A stretch of 41,135 bases of DNA, from the NCBI GenBank assembly GCA_000969725.1, contig JXSR01S074786.1. One strand, 5' to 3'. Position numbers and translations under genes: made by a program. The notes beneath the pieces were generated by a model that saw only the letters and a list, made by a program, of their open reading frames with translations, did not search any database and was not told the origin of the DNA. Every line of letters begins with the position of its first letter. Position 1 is the first letter of the stretch. Positions 20,946 through 31,554 of this stretch are shown piece after piece. The stretch is from Ophiothrix spiculata. Taxonomy: Eukaryota > Echinodermata > Ophiuroidea > Amphilepidida > Ophiotrichidae.

Positions 20946-21597
20946 TCAGATGAAGCCAATTATCTGCCGCAAATGTTTTTTTTTTCCTGGAAAAGTTCAG
21001 TGTCTGAGATTGTCTTTTATCAATTAAGATTTTAAGGTGTTATTGAGTCACTATTATGGCTTAAGCTATGAATCAAATTGTAAACAATATATGATTTTTT
21101 CCCTCTGACTATTTTTGCTCTAAAGAGTTTGCCCCCATATGTTTTCTTTGTCCCCAATCTGAAAATCTGGCCGCCCCCACTCTTTGAATTTCTTTTCTTC
21201 TATAAAAAATGTAAAAACACATGAATCAAATGTAATGTTTAAATCATAGTGTCTTCCTCATAGTAGTTTGATTTGTCGAAGTAGTACCGATGAACAAATT
21301 GCTATTATCATTTTTTCGGTGTAAAATAAATAGATTAATGTCTTGATGTTTAATCAAAATGTGCTTTCAAATATCACTTTGATACTGGTAACAAGATACC
21401 AATGTATAACAAACATCTTAAAAAAATTATAACTGTTTCTTGGTTTTTTAAATATTTTGATAAATGTCAACAATCATGAGTTAACAATTTCGTATATAGC
21501 TAAACAGTAAATTAATTTGAAATAAAACATTTCAAACAGTATAACAGATTATTATTTTAAAACAGCAGTACATATTTATAATCATTTTATATATTTT
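20946..21597. other. Non-coding, nothing recognised
   Basis: No open frame, RNA gene or repeat end was recognised. Confidence 0.4.
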
Positions 21598-21850
21598 AAG
21601 CAATACACAAGCTCATTAGCCTAAAGACACAAAATGCCAGAAATAACCATTTTGTTAAAGTTAACGCAGCCAGACATTTAAAGCTTACCCTTACATTGTC
21701 TGCTTGATTTATCTTGAATACTTTCATGGAATTAAGTTACTTGTATGCTCAACGTTTGCAGGGATCTTTATGAGATTAAACGTCACTTAACATAAATATC
21801 ATTTATATTAACATGAGCATGATAATGATAATAACTGGTTGTTGTATAGC
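21598..21850 (+). repeat. Duplicated non-coding segment (partner of 18258-18545)
   Basis: AAGCTCATTAGCCTAAAGAC, AAAGCTTACCCTTACATT, TTGAATACTTTCATGGAATT and ATGAGATTAAACGTCA match 18258-18490. Confidence 0.6.
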
Positions 21851-21959
21851 AATTTTCTATTAAGGCGTTTTGCGGCCTTTTCAACCGCATGTACTATTGA
21901 TGTAGCTTCCCATATCCTTGGTGGGGGAAGATTATGATGGACTTATCGGGTGTCAGTTT

Positions 21960-22110
21960 TAAATGCAGGATGAGGACCGGAGTACCCGGAGAAAAACCTG
22001 TGGAAGCGAGTATGGACTGAAAACCAAATGCACATACAGCACCGGGACCGGGGATCGAACCTGGGCTCATTGGTGCAAAGCAAGAGAATTACCGCTGCGC
22101 TTCCCCCATA
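21960..22110 (-). mobile_element. tRNA-derived SINE
   Basis: On the minus strand an A box-like AAGCGCAGCGGTA (complement at 22090-22102) and a perfect B box GGTTCGATCCC (complement at 22051-22061) form an RNA polymerase III internal promoter. The SINE body follows with TCGCTTCCAC, GGGTACTCCGGT and CATCCTGCAT. The fragment at 1377-1433 is a second copy of the body. The 66-codon plus-strand frame at 21963-22163 is the shadow of this repeat. Confidence 0.72.
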
Positions 22111-22639
22111 TTGCCATACATTTAGAGCCTAGTCTGATTATTTCAATTTTTAATGATTTTTAGGTACCAATACTCATATTTTTTTACAAACCATGTGTAA
22201 TTTTACAGCTAAGTTATATTTCGTGATTAAGCTATACGTAAAGATGTGTCTAATTATGGTAACCGTAATTAGCTTCACATAGAACATACAGACGATCCTG
22301 AAAATACAATATTGCACATAAAATCAAAATGGTTTGACTAATTCAGCTGACATTTGAAACTCATACCTTTTTAATATCCTCCTCATTTTACGTATGACAC
22401 TGATAAGTACATTTTGAAAAATTGGACCATGCTCCTTTAAATGCAATTACAATTGTGTTGGTAAATACATTCTGCAGAAATAAGGACAACAAGATAATCA
22501 AAACAAATAAATTTATTGAAATAGTTAGAACAATAGGGACAATTAGTATCCAACATTTGCAACAAACATTACGAAGTAACAACAATTGTATTTTATTGTT
22601 GAGTTAAAAAAATTGTAAATACTATTTTTTTACCAAGTA
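22111..22639. other. Non-coding, nothing recognised
   Basis: Open frames of 61 and 65 codons overlap on opposite strands and have no motif. Confidence 0.4.
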
Positions 22640-23702
22640 TACAGGTTGTAACAGAAAAAAATATACATTCTTGTTAGCAGTGTCATGAAGAAACTAAAAA
22701 TGTTGAATTCACAAACTTTCTCTTATTTGAAAGCCTATCTAATTGGCTACTAAAAGCAGCTTAAGTAATCTCATCTGATGGTCAGGTTCAAAGGTTACGA
22801 CCATTTAAGTAAAGACCGGTAAAAACTACTTACCGAAATGGCCGATTTCACCATTTTCCCGCGCAAATAGTTTTTCATGATTCGATGAAGATTAACAATA
22901 CAGTGAGATAAAATTGACAAAAGACACACTTTATGTTCAAAAACATTTAATATTTTTATTTTTTTTCATATGATAAGAGTAATTCATAAATTATTTTTAT
23001 TATATTTTAGATAAATGTTATGCTTTAATTGGTTAAAATATTGTTCCAGAGTAAGCATAAACAGTTGAATCAAAGACTCGATATCTTTGGTGGAAACGGG
23101 AAAGCAAAGAGTTCATTGCAATAATCTTTTTGCAATTTTCTTACACAGTTTCATATTTAAAGGAAAATATGGAAATTCAAATTAACTTATTAGCTTAATT
23201 GATAAAACTAGATTTTTAAAGAAGTTAAGTTCAGAAAAAAATTCTGGGTAGTCTTAAAATGCTTGTGTGCTGATGCTGCCATTTAGATGATATGTTGTCA
23301 CACCAACTAGGTTATCTCTTAAAAATTGTTTTGGCGTCCCGTCAAACATTAAGAATACAAAAGTCTACGGGCAAGGTCAACATTAAGAGCTCCTTATATT
23401 GCCTTTGTTAGATGGAACATTAAAATCAGCCTCGTAAATCCTGTTGAACATCGTATGACTGATTTGCGGCATTATGTGCTATCATTTTGCTACCGGCAAA
23501 TGAATCGGATGAACTGGCCCAGGTGGTTTGAAGGTGGGGTCAGTATAATTGCCATAACTTCGCGTGTATTGGATGAAACAAAGTGCATTTTGTAGCTAAA
23601 GAAGTTGGCTTTCGATATAAATAAATGCCAATGTGATACAAAGTGTAACTTTATTCTTTCAGCGTATATAACAATGTATATTTTTTTCTGTTACAACCTG
23701 TA
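22640..23702. mobile_element. DNA transposon remnant with perfect 30-base TIRs
   Basis: The left end TACAGGTTGTAACAGAAAAA (22640-22659) continues to CATT at 22669. The right end 23673-23702 is its exact complement over 30 bases. If the outermost TA is a target duplication, the ends begin CAGGTTGTAACAG, compatible with a Tc1/mariner-type TA inserter, but this is inference. The 1-kb interior has no transposase frame, so the element is non-autonomous. Perfect ends imply recent activity or conversion. A damaged relative of the right third is at 37196-37340. Confidence 0.82.
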
Positions 23703-25591
23703 TTTTAACTACGAAAAAGCTCGGAAATATATAGAAAGTCCTAGACTGTTTAAACAATGTAATAGAGTTATATCTTAAAGTGTACAAATTTTGGAAAATC
23801 ATATCTAGGGTCATCTTGAGATTTGTGACGGATGGTCTTCACATATCTGCAATACCGCAATGTATAGAAAGAAGACTTCTGTACCCGGATAGTTAATTCA
23901 ACTCTATTTAGCAGCACAGGCTGTAATATTGCTATGTCGGTTTTATGTATGCATCTTAAGAGGAGGGTGACGGATATTACCTTATTTGAGGTATGACTCG
24001 ATAATGGTGAAATGATTAGCAAAGGCGGTGCTTAAAGCGGCTTACCCTGTCATCAAAGTGACTACATTATGAGATCATAAAATCCATGATAAATTGAGTG
24101 GTTTTAATCTTTCAGTTCATTTTTTATTCACATCGAAAGCTTCAATATTATAAAAAATACCATTTCGACTACAAATTGCTTCTTAAATTATATATTTTAT
24201 GCTGCATTTTTGAATGTTTTAATAAAGTATATCGTCATTTTAATACCAATTATCATTCAGGAAAGGTTGTATGAGAAATATTACATAACAATTTTGTGCC
24301 GTGAGTTCAAATGTAAATTCAAAGTTTGGGCAACAATTTAAAGGTTAAACTTTGATCTTGAAGTTAAGATTACTATTCACGTTTGATTACATTCAGGAAA
24401 ATCTTTTCATTTGGCACTGGTATTCTGATTTCTGTTTAAATTACATTTGCAAATAATAGTCAAGAAAGAAATACGCAGAAACATTATTTGAGGGGTGCTC
24501 TGGCAAAATGAGAGGAAATTCGCAAATTTCAAAATTGAGTTTATGACATGTTGTAGTTCTCTTTAATCTTAGCTTTTGAATGATATATAATATGTCACAC
24601 TTTATTTCTCCATTCTTCATTTAGAGACCGAATTCAAAAGCAGTCCACTGAATATATTGCAACAAAAGTTTGCTGCTAATCGATTTCAATGATACTGATT
24701 ACTACATTGTAAAAATAGCAACATGCAATCAATTAACCGTGAATAATAGCACTTCCCGGTAAAGTTGACCTTCTTAACTTTAGTTATAGGTAAACATTAA
24801 TATATGAAGGCGTTTTATGCCAAAAAACGAGCCAGAGCAGCCCACTTTTGATAATGTTCATTTCTTGCATTTTTTAACAACAAAGAACAAAAATAAATAT
24901 ATGAACTATTTACGTATTCTTATTCACTCATTTGGGAAATTTAGAATAACAATAATCTGTTAATATGTTTACTTAATTGATATCATGTTCCTCAACTATT
25001 TCTCTTAAATATAGAAACAGCTCGTACTTATAAAAGTGCAGTTTAACATCAGTTCTGTTTTGTAAAATTTTACATTTTTGCATTGAAACCACAAATTAAG
25101 CATTACACAATTGAGAATCCCAAATACTGTACTCTAAACTTAGTATTTGGGGTGTGTGTGCGTGTGAAGTATCATTTGAATGGAATAAAATAAATGCTTT
25201 GTACAGGTCTTCAGTCTGTAAAAACAATAAGTAAAATAACATATCTATATGCCGAATTAGAAAGTTCAAGAAACTTAATCAACCCCTGTTTAGATAGATA
25301 TCTTGAGTTTTTGAAAGTTTATATATCTATATACGAATGTAAATGATGCTCACAGATGCAAAGTACACAAGTATCGTGTCTGGTTACCGTGGTGATAATA
25401 CTTGAAATTATTAATAAAATAGTTCAGTAAAATCGTGCACCGGATACCCGAATAGTTCTATGTGATCGAAGCCTGAGGTTAATAGCATTCTCGGAACCAA
25501 TCGATATATGCGCATTTGATTTCTTCTTCGACCACCAACATGTTTGATAATCCTGGGGTTGAATTCTTTTAGATCATCCTTTACAAATTCT
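23703..25591. other. Non-coding; one doubtful minus-strand frame at 25411-25632
   Basis: An 84-codon minus-strand frame at 23768-24022 lies next to the transposon and has no domain. The rest is AT-rich with no recognised feature. Confidence 0.4.
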
Positions 25592-25632
25592 GAGATAGAA
25601 AATCGTTTGAAAATCCCTGAAGCAGTCCTCAT
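25411..25632 (-). other. Orphan 73-codon open frame, doubtful
   Basis: It starts at a true ATG and reads a basic, protein-like peptide (SEFVKDDLKEF, then HVGGRRRNQMRIYRLVP). No family was recognised. The ATG lies in a segment duplicated at 2735-2895. There the same start is followed by a stop at codon five, so the frame is not maintained. A weak exon or a transposon remnant is possible, and chance is also possible. Confidence 0.15.
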
Positions 25633-25765
25633 GTGTATGAGACATCATGAACACAGGTTATGTTATTCCATGTTTGAACATTGTTTTGCTTAAGTTAAGT
25701 CTTATATTGACCCTGAAGACAGTTCTTGTCATTTTATATGTATGCACATGCGCATTAAGCTGTAA
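25592..25765 (+). repeat. Duplicated non-coding segment (partner of 2735-2895)
   Basis: GAAAATCCCTGAAGCAGTCC, TCATGTGTATG, TTATGTTATTCCATGTTTGA and GCATTAAGCTGT match 2750-2900. Confidence 0.5.
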
Positions 25766-25885
25766 CAAAATAGCATAGTAATATAACTTTGGTTATTTGG
25801 TAATCTGATAATACGAAATATAAGCAAATTAGCATTTATTTATTATCTACCAAAACACCAAAACACCAAAACTGAAAAGCTAACC

Positions 25886-26107
25886 TTATGCTGCTTTCAT
25901 ACTCGTGTAGTTTTGCAGATTTGTCGCTGCGTGACGTCGCACGACAAGATTTTTCAAGTTGAAATGAATTCAACTTTGGGCGCCACATGAAGCGACAAAG
26001 CAGCAAAGCGACAAAACTGAAGAGCTATAAAAGTGTGAAAGGAGGCAAGCGACAAAGCTGCAAAGCTACAAAGCTGCAAAGCGACAATAAGTATGAAAGC
26101 AGCATAA
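25886..26107. mobile_element. Small TIR element with AAAGC words
   Basis: The left end TTATGCTGCTTTCATACT (25886-25903) is exactly complementary to 26090-26107. The right half carries a row of short words of the form AAAGC[GT][AG]CA (CAAAGCGACAAA, CAAAGCTGCAAAGCTACAAA). The left half carries the complementary TTTGTCGC and TTTTGCAG. A target duplication is not clear. There is no coding capacity, so it is a MITE of unknown superfamily. Confidence 0.75.
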
Positions 26108-26929
26108 AACATTAAATATCCGTATTTACTAAAGCTAGATGTGTAAATTAATCACATCTGAAAGATCAGCTTAGCATCAGGTATCCAATTCTTTAATGTT
26201 GTTCACATTTGTAATTTCAAATTGTAGCATAGAATCAGGTAGGTAACTCTTTCTTTGATGTTGTTCACATTGGTAAGTTCAAGTTGAAGACGTAAACCAT
26301 ATGGCTGTATAATAAAAGAACATTACACAGGAACTTGGTCAACATCACACTAAATATTTCAATGTTCAAATTATCAAAGTTTATTTATAAAATTTACATA
26401 AAATAATGTCCTCACTTGTTTCACGAGTCTTTCACGAAATTAATCTGCATGTTAGGGTATCTTCTCACCACTTGAAATAATTATTTTTTACACATCACAT
26501 TTATAAAAATGATGTTAAAATTTTCATCATTGAAAATATATAACAAATTTAACAATCTTTTGATGAAAATAATATCAACTAATCAGCTATCAGTACACAC
26601 AAACATTGAATCAATTTTTGTCTCAACAATTCTAAAATGAAATTAAAATCCCTCATTCTAATAAACTGATAATTTTCCAAATGTTATTTTAACAATGTCA
26701 ATGTATTCATGCTCTCCTAATTTGAGTCAAATTTTATTGGAAAAATTCCTTCTTGTAGTAGATTTTTCAGATTTTGGCCCAAATCTAGATGTCGCGAGAC
26801 AAACATCGGTTATCTGGCCGCCATTTGAAACGACACGAATATTTTATGCCTATGAAAAAAAAAACCTGGACAATCCATAAAGAACAAATGTAAAACACCA
26901 TGCAGAGACTTTTAATATCAGGTCCGATG
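26108..26929. other. Non-coding, with a short local repeat
   Basis: TTTAATGTTGTTCACATTTGTAA near 26191 recurs as TTTGATGTTGTTCACATTGGTAA near 26255, with CATCAGGTA/AATCAGGTA before each. No gene was recognised. CTGGCCGCCATTTGAAAC near 26815 resembles the ATGGC boxes at 33.8-34.5 kb. Confidence 0.45.
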
Positions 26930-27012
26930 TAAAAGCCGTTACGTAATTATGACGTCATCAATTACTTCAGGTCCGAAAATTAGGTCGAAATCTGATTTTT
27001 GGCAAAGTGGCC
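26930..27012 (-). repeat. Dispersed CRE-box repeat copy
   Basis: GCCGTTACGTAATTATGACG (TGACGTCA at 26950-26957), then GGTCCGAAAATTAGG, GATTTTTGGC and GTGGCCACC match 8165-8235 in order. Confidence 0.5.
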
Positions 27013-28054
27013 ACCGATTAAGCAATTAGATATTTCTAAATGTTGATCGGGCATTTTGCAAATAAATAAAGAAAATTATTATATAAACATGTCCTGTAAG
27101 TGTTAGTATTATATCATGCAGATGTTTTACAAAATTTACACAAGTTTGTAGTTTAAACAATTACAGAATTAATGTTACCCATGAAAATTTGATTGTGCTT
27201 TATGCGTATTCATCAACTTTCGCGCCACAACTTGATCGACAGGTTCAATATAAACTACTCATTCTGGAATGCATGGAATGCAGGTATCCGTAATTTTCAA
27301 AAAGATATACTGAAAGAGAGTTCAATTATTATTCATTACAAATTGTATCAAATTTGGTTTAATATAAAGTCTCATCATGATCATTTACAAAAAATGCACG
27401 TTAAAATATCAAAAAACCCATATGCTTATTATTTTGTTGAATTTTGAACAAATGCGTTTGTGACATAGGTATCTAACTTAATTGATAACTCAAAAAACTA
27501 ATAACGCTGTGATATCAAAATTTTACGAGTATCTAGAAGAGGATTGTAATATACTTTTGACACCTGGTATATAACGTGACAATTTACAAATAACTACGTT
27601 TGCTGAATATCCCATAGTTTAAATCCTAACTGCATAATTAAAATGGTTCTCTCAATGCAAAATTAAAACAAAAATCTACTCTTATTCTGGTGCAATTTAC
27701 TCAAACATCATGAGCTTTACCGTAAGATTGATGTGTTGCCACATAAAAGACGACAGAAGGAGATTTCTGAATCCGGTTAATGCTGCCTGTCTCATCGGCA
27801 ATGTATTCAATTCACATACCATTTCCAATGAGATTCTCATCAATATGAAATCTACTCTGGCTCATTTTATGTGTTGTTTCACACAAGCAGTCCCGACTAG
27901 AATACTTTTATCGTAATGTAAGATACAGTATGTGCCAATAAAAACGCACGATTTCTTCTTAACAATAATTTTGCTACTGGTAATAAAAACATCTATTACA
28001 TTTTATTGTACATAATCTAATTTTCAATATACTTTTTTTTATAATTTATACCTT
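27013..28054. other. Non-coding, nothing recognised
   Basis: Open frames at 27193-27447 (84 codons) and 27710-27916 (68 codons) lack motifs. AT-rich composition explains them. Confidence 0.38.
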
Positions 28055-28445
28055 TGGTTTAGAAGTTATGACAAGTTTTGTGAAGCCCTCAATAATTGAG
28101 TGTGTCTGGTATCATGATATGATTTCCCTAATCAAAAATCTAATGTAGGCTACAAAAAAAGATATCTAATACAATTCATTTTCTTCCCATATTAAAACAA
28201 CTTTATTGCAGTTGTATTGGTATCATACCAAGAGTCAATTAAAAGCATGTTTAAAAGCAAAAGAGTAAGAAAAAAATTCCCCATTTGTGTGTAATACAAT
28301 GTTTTATTTAGTTAAAAATGCTTGGGGATAAACATGTAAAGACGTTGTTATCTCAGCAAAATGTATGTTGAAATGTGAAATTTTACTTCTGATGTATGAC
28401 ATAATGACAATGTGACTCTCAAGTTTCAAATTCATTTTGATAACG
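28055..28445 (+). repeat. Duplicated non-coding segment (partner of 18690-19050)
   Basis: TTAGAAGTTATGACAAGTTT, TGTGAAGCCCTC, GACGTTGTTATCTC and CTTCTGATGTATGACATAAT match the 18.7-19.0 kb copy in the same order. Confidence 0.58.
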
Positions 28446-28724
28446 TTGCATTATTTTTCGCAAAGTTGTAATTCAGACTACTGCATTTCTATCTATTTAT
28501 TTTGTTTCTACAATGGCAGAAATACGAAAGACTATGAAAACATTTTGTCTTAATTAAGGTAATGCTGACTGAAGTACCACAAAGCAAATTTCATAATTGC
28601 TAATACTATTTTCACCAAATTAATCACCGAATTGGTTCTTAAAGAAAATAGTTAGTGAAAATATTTTTCCTAGGTTAAGTAGTTGTAACATCGACCAAAT
28701 CCTATGATATCTCGAAGATTCACT

Positions 28725-28925
28725 TTAGAAATCTAGTTCGTGACGTGATTCAAAAATCATAAAGTTATAGACGTAAAGCCATTAAGGTAATCTTACTGGT
28801 ATGTAAACGGCTTAATATCCAATTCTTATAATATACCTAATAACATACATGTCACGAATTGCAAAGCTAATGTGCAGCATTTTTCATCTACACTATTCCA
28901 ATAATGACAATAAAAGTAAAAATAT
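28725..28925 (+). repeat. Duplicated non-coding segment (partner of 15490-15725)
   Basis: AAAAATCATAAAGTTATAGA, GTAAAGCCATTAAGGTAATC and CTACACTATTCCAATAATGA match 15545-15700. Confidence 0.5.
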
Positions 28926-29420
28926 ATAAACATCGCCACCTTGTAATTTACAAAACAGTGTTGTCTTTTCATTATCCTATCTAGACATGCATCGTATCAT
29001 TTAATCATTAAAAATGTCTTAGTCATTATTGTTGGTTTTTTTTAATTATATTTTGAATTTCATGTTGAAAAATAAACAGCAAATATAGTGTTACCACAAC
29101 TACACTTAACAACAAATGATATGATATAGTCAAAGGGTGTTTTAATACGACCAATAATAAAGGTGTCATTTGATAATTCTGCAAGAACATTTAAGCATGT
29201 TAGGGTAATTGCTGAGTTGTAAAAGGAGACAGTACAGTACAGTTTGTTGTTCATGATGTTTGTTAAGATAGTTGAAATCATATACACTTAATAATAATTT
29301 AGAAATCTAGAAACGACACTACTTCTTCTAAAAGTTAGATGCATCTGTGTTTTAATGTCATCATTCCCTTTACGTTGTTATCAATATTAGTTTTACAAAA
29401 TATCTAGTCTAATAACTTTA
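28926..29420. other. Non-coding, nothing recognised
   Basis: A 75-codon minus-strand frame at 29060-29287 has no motif. The stretch ends at the assembly gap. Confidence 0.4.
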
Positions 29421-29630
29421 NNNNNNNNNNNNNNNNNNNNNNNNNNNNNNNNNNNNNNNNNNNNNNNNNNNNNNNNNNNNNNNNNNNNNNNNNNNNNNNN
29501 NNNNNNNNNNNNNNNNNNNNNNNNNNNNNNNNNNNNNNNNNNNNNNNNNNNNNNNNNNNNNNNNNNNNNNNNNNNNNNNNNNNNNNNNNNNNNNNNNNNN
29601 NNNNNNNNNNNNNNNNNNNNNNNNNNNNNN
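29421..29630. other. Assembly gap (210 N)
   Basis: The run of N shows the window comes from a scaffolded draft assembly. Features cannot be joined across it. Confidence 0.99.
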
Positions 29631-29782
29631 AAAAGATTTGTGTATTATTACATGGTAAACATGCTGTTATTATCTTGTTATCTTTTGAAGAATCTTTCTT
29701 TTATCCCTTGGTCTAATTCAGTTTAAACAGTACGTGTCAGTTCAGGTTTATCGTACTAGCCCTTTTTCGTTATCAAAGTCAA

Positions 29783-29869
29783 ATGAATCTGGCATTAAAC
29801 TTGCTCTTTCTTTCTTTTCTTTTTATTTCTCATGCTACTTTTCCTGATATTCATGGACTTATAAAATAG
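29783..29869 (+). other. Mini open frame with signal-like peptide next to a splice-donor-like site
   Basis: ATG at 29783 opens a 28-residue frame beginning MNLALNLLFLSFLFISHA, which resembles a secretory signal peptide. It ends in TAG, immediately followed by GTAAGT (29870-29875), a consensus splice donor. The pyrimidine-rich DNA (CTTTCTTTCTTTTC) alone can produce such a Leu/Phe/Ser-rich string, so coincidence is likely. Confidence 0.12.
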
Positions 29870-29875
29870 GTAAGT

Positions 29876-30520
29876 GTTTATTATTATTTTGTTGTTATTG
29901 TTTTTAATCATGATATATAAGTGAACACTTGCGTAAACGTAGATTCAATCGACATGCACGGGTCGGGTAAAAGTATACCTAAAGTATCTAACTATACATT
30001 TCTGAAACAATTTCGTGCACAATTCTACATTATTTCAAAAATCCAACCTAGACTACGGGGACTGATGCTGTTTTATTCAAAACCGTGTTTATTCCATGGG
30101 CAAATTGCCTAGTTTGTGTCAGGTAAACAGACTATTTGAAACTAAAAACAAGTACAAAAAAAGAGAACTTGCAGATTGTATTTGTTCTTTTTTTTTTATA
30201 ATCCTTGATAATGTATTGTATCTGTCTTCAATATGAGTCTTAGAAATATAGCATTGTTTTAAATAGAAAAAATAATTTTCTTCGAATTGAATATTGTGAA
30301 CACGGATTGCAAAGAAGCTCTTCCAAAAGGGATGTGTTGAAATATACAAGTTCACTACTTACGCATTGTGAGTAGCCGGAATAAGGATGTTACTTGTCGG
30401 CTCCTACATGTTGCTCATCATATCATAACTGATTCATACAACTAATGTACATCATTATATGCTACAATCCGCTACATATAGGAGATGACAATTGCATCCA
30501 ACATTTTGTTGCATTATATA
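29876..30520. other. Non-coding, nothing recognised
   Basis: Short frames at 29921-30112 and 30119-30355 have no motif. Confidence 0.38.
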
Positions 30521-31552
30521 TGTGACCCATCATATCGAAAGATACCTTAAAGGTCCCAAAATGAAAATTGATTTTTAGTTCTCATCTGAAAGATTATATT
30601 TTTACACTTAAGTGGTCAAGGTGGGGGGTCCATATGGACCCAACATTTGGGTTTTGCGCGTCAGCGCAAAAACGCGAAGTAAGTTGTCATCGTCCTTCTA
30701 TGTATTTGTCTAACTTTACCATGAAGTGAAAGGCACTTGGTGGCAAAAAAATCAAATCGACCCACCCTTCCCATGCTAATTAGCATAAATTAGCATTTTC
30801 GAGGGCGCTCTTCAAATTTGTTTTGCACATAAACTCGTAACTGAAGAATGTTTTTCAAATTTGGCTGGAAAATGTTGACGCGACACGGCAAAATTTGTTT
30901 TGGCCGCCTTTTTGAAAAGGTTTGTTTGATGTTCATTTGTTGTCTTAGTTCTAATTCTGTTGAAGTACTTTACATGTGACAAGAGTTTTAACGTAAAATT
31001 TCTTTGCAGCTTTTTCGGTGTCGACCCCCTCCCCCTTGACCACTAACGGACATGTGGAAAACCTTTACCACTTTAAAATGACACCTTGCTTTTGGTTATT
31101 GGATGTTCAATTGCAAAGTTACATCCAAATTGATAAAGGCATCGAGCTGATTCAGAAAACTATAGTTCTGAGAAAATCGAGTTTAACGTTTCTGTACTGA
31201 TAAAACTTGAATGGGGAAAGGATATTTATCTCGGTTTTTAAAACATTTGTCTTAGTGGTCGCTTCAAAACTCAACGGTGATTGCCTGCCGGTTCTGGGCG
31301 ATTCAACCGGAATAAACAATAGCCAATCACCCAGAACCGGTAGAAAACCAACGGTTGAGTTTAGAAGCCGCCCCTTATGTTTTCGATGTTGGAACCTGAT
31401 TAATATGATAGAATACATTTCAAAGGTAACGTTTCTGATGAAATTAGAAATTCCACCTTGGACGTGATTTTTGACTATGCTCAGCTTCAACTGCCCGTAT
31501 CTTGTAATTTCCTATGCCGACCTTAAGGTACCTATCGATATGACGGGTCACA
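30521..31552. mobile_element. 1-kb TIR element (TGTGACCC ends) with nested inverted repeats
   Basis: The left end TGTGACCCATCATATCGAAA (30521-30540) continues to ACCTTAAAGGTC. The right end 31519-31552 is the complement with a few mismatches (TGTGACCCGTCATATCGATA). TA flanks both ends (30519-30520 and 31553-31554). Inside, AGTGGTCAAGG at 30611 pairs with CCTTGACCACT at about 31033-31043, and a second inverted pair lies at 31261-31368. GGGTCCATATGGACCC at 30626-30641 is a perfect palindrome, and TTTTGCGC/GCGCAAAA at 30652-30671 forms a hairpin. No transposase frame is present. Confidence 0.75.
31261..31368. repeat. Snap-back inverted repeat (CCGGTT family)
   Basis: The left arm 31261-31304 (GCTTCAAAACTCAACGG, GCCGGTTCTGGGCGATT) pairs with 31324-31368 at roughly 80% around a 19-base loop. 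Open frames on both strands (31152-31490 minus, 31207-31467 plus) run through it and are explained by the palindrome. A related fragment lies at 6656-6715. Confidence 0.75.
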
Positions 31553-31554
31553 TA

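Noticed and set aside
31152-31490. Overlapping 112- and 86-codon frames on opposite strands
   Set aside because: Both run through the snap-back repeat at 31261-31368, where an inverted repeat keeps both strands open.
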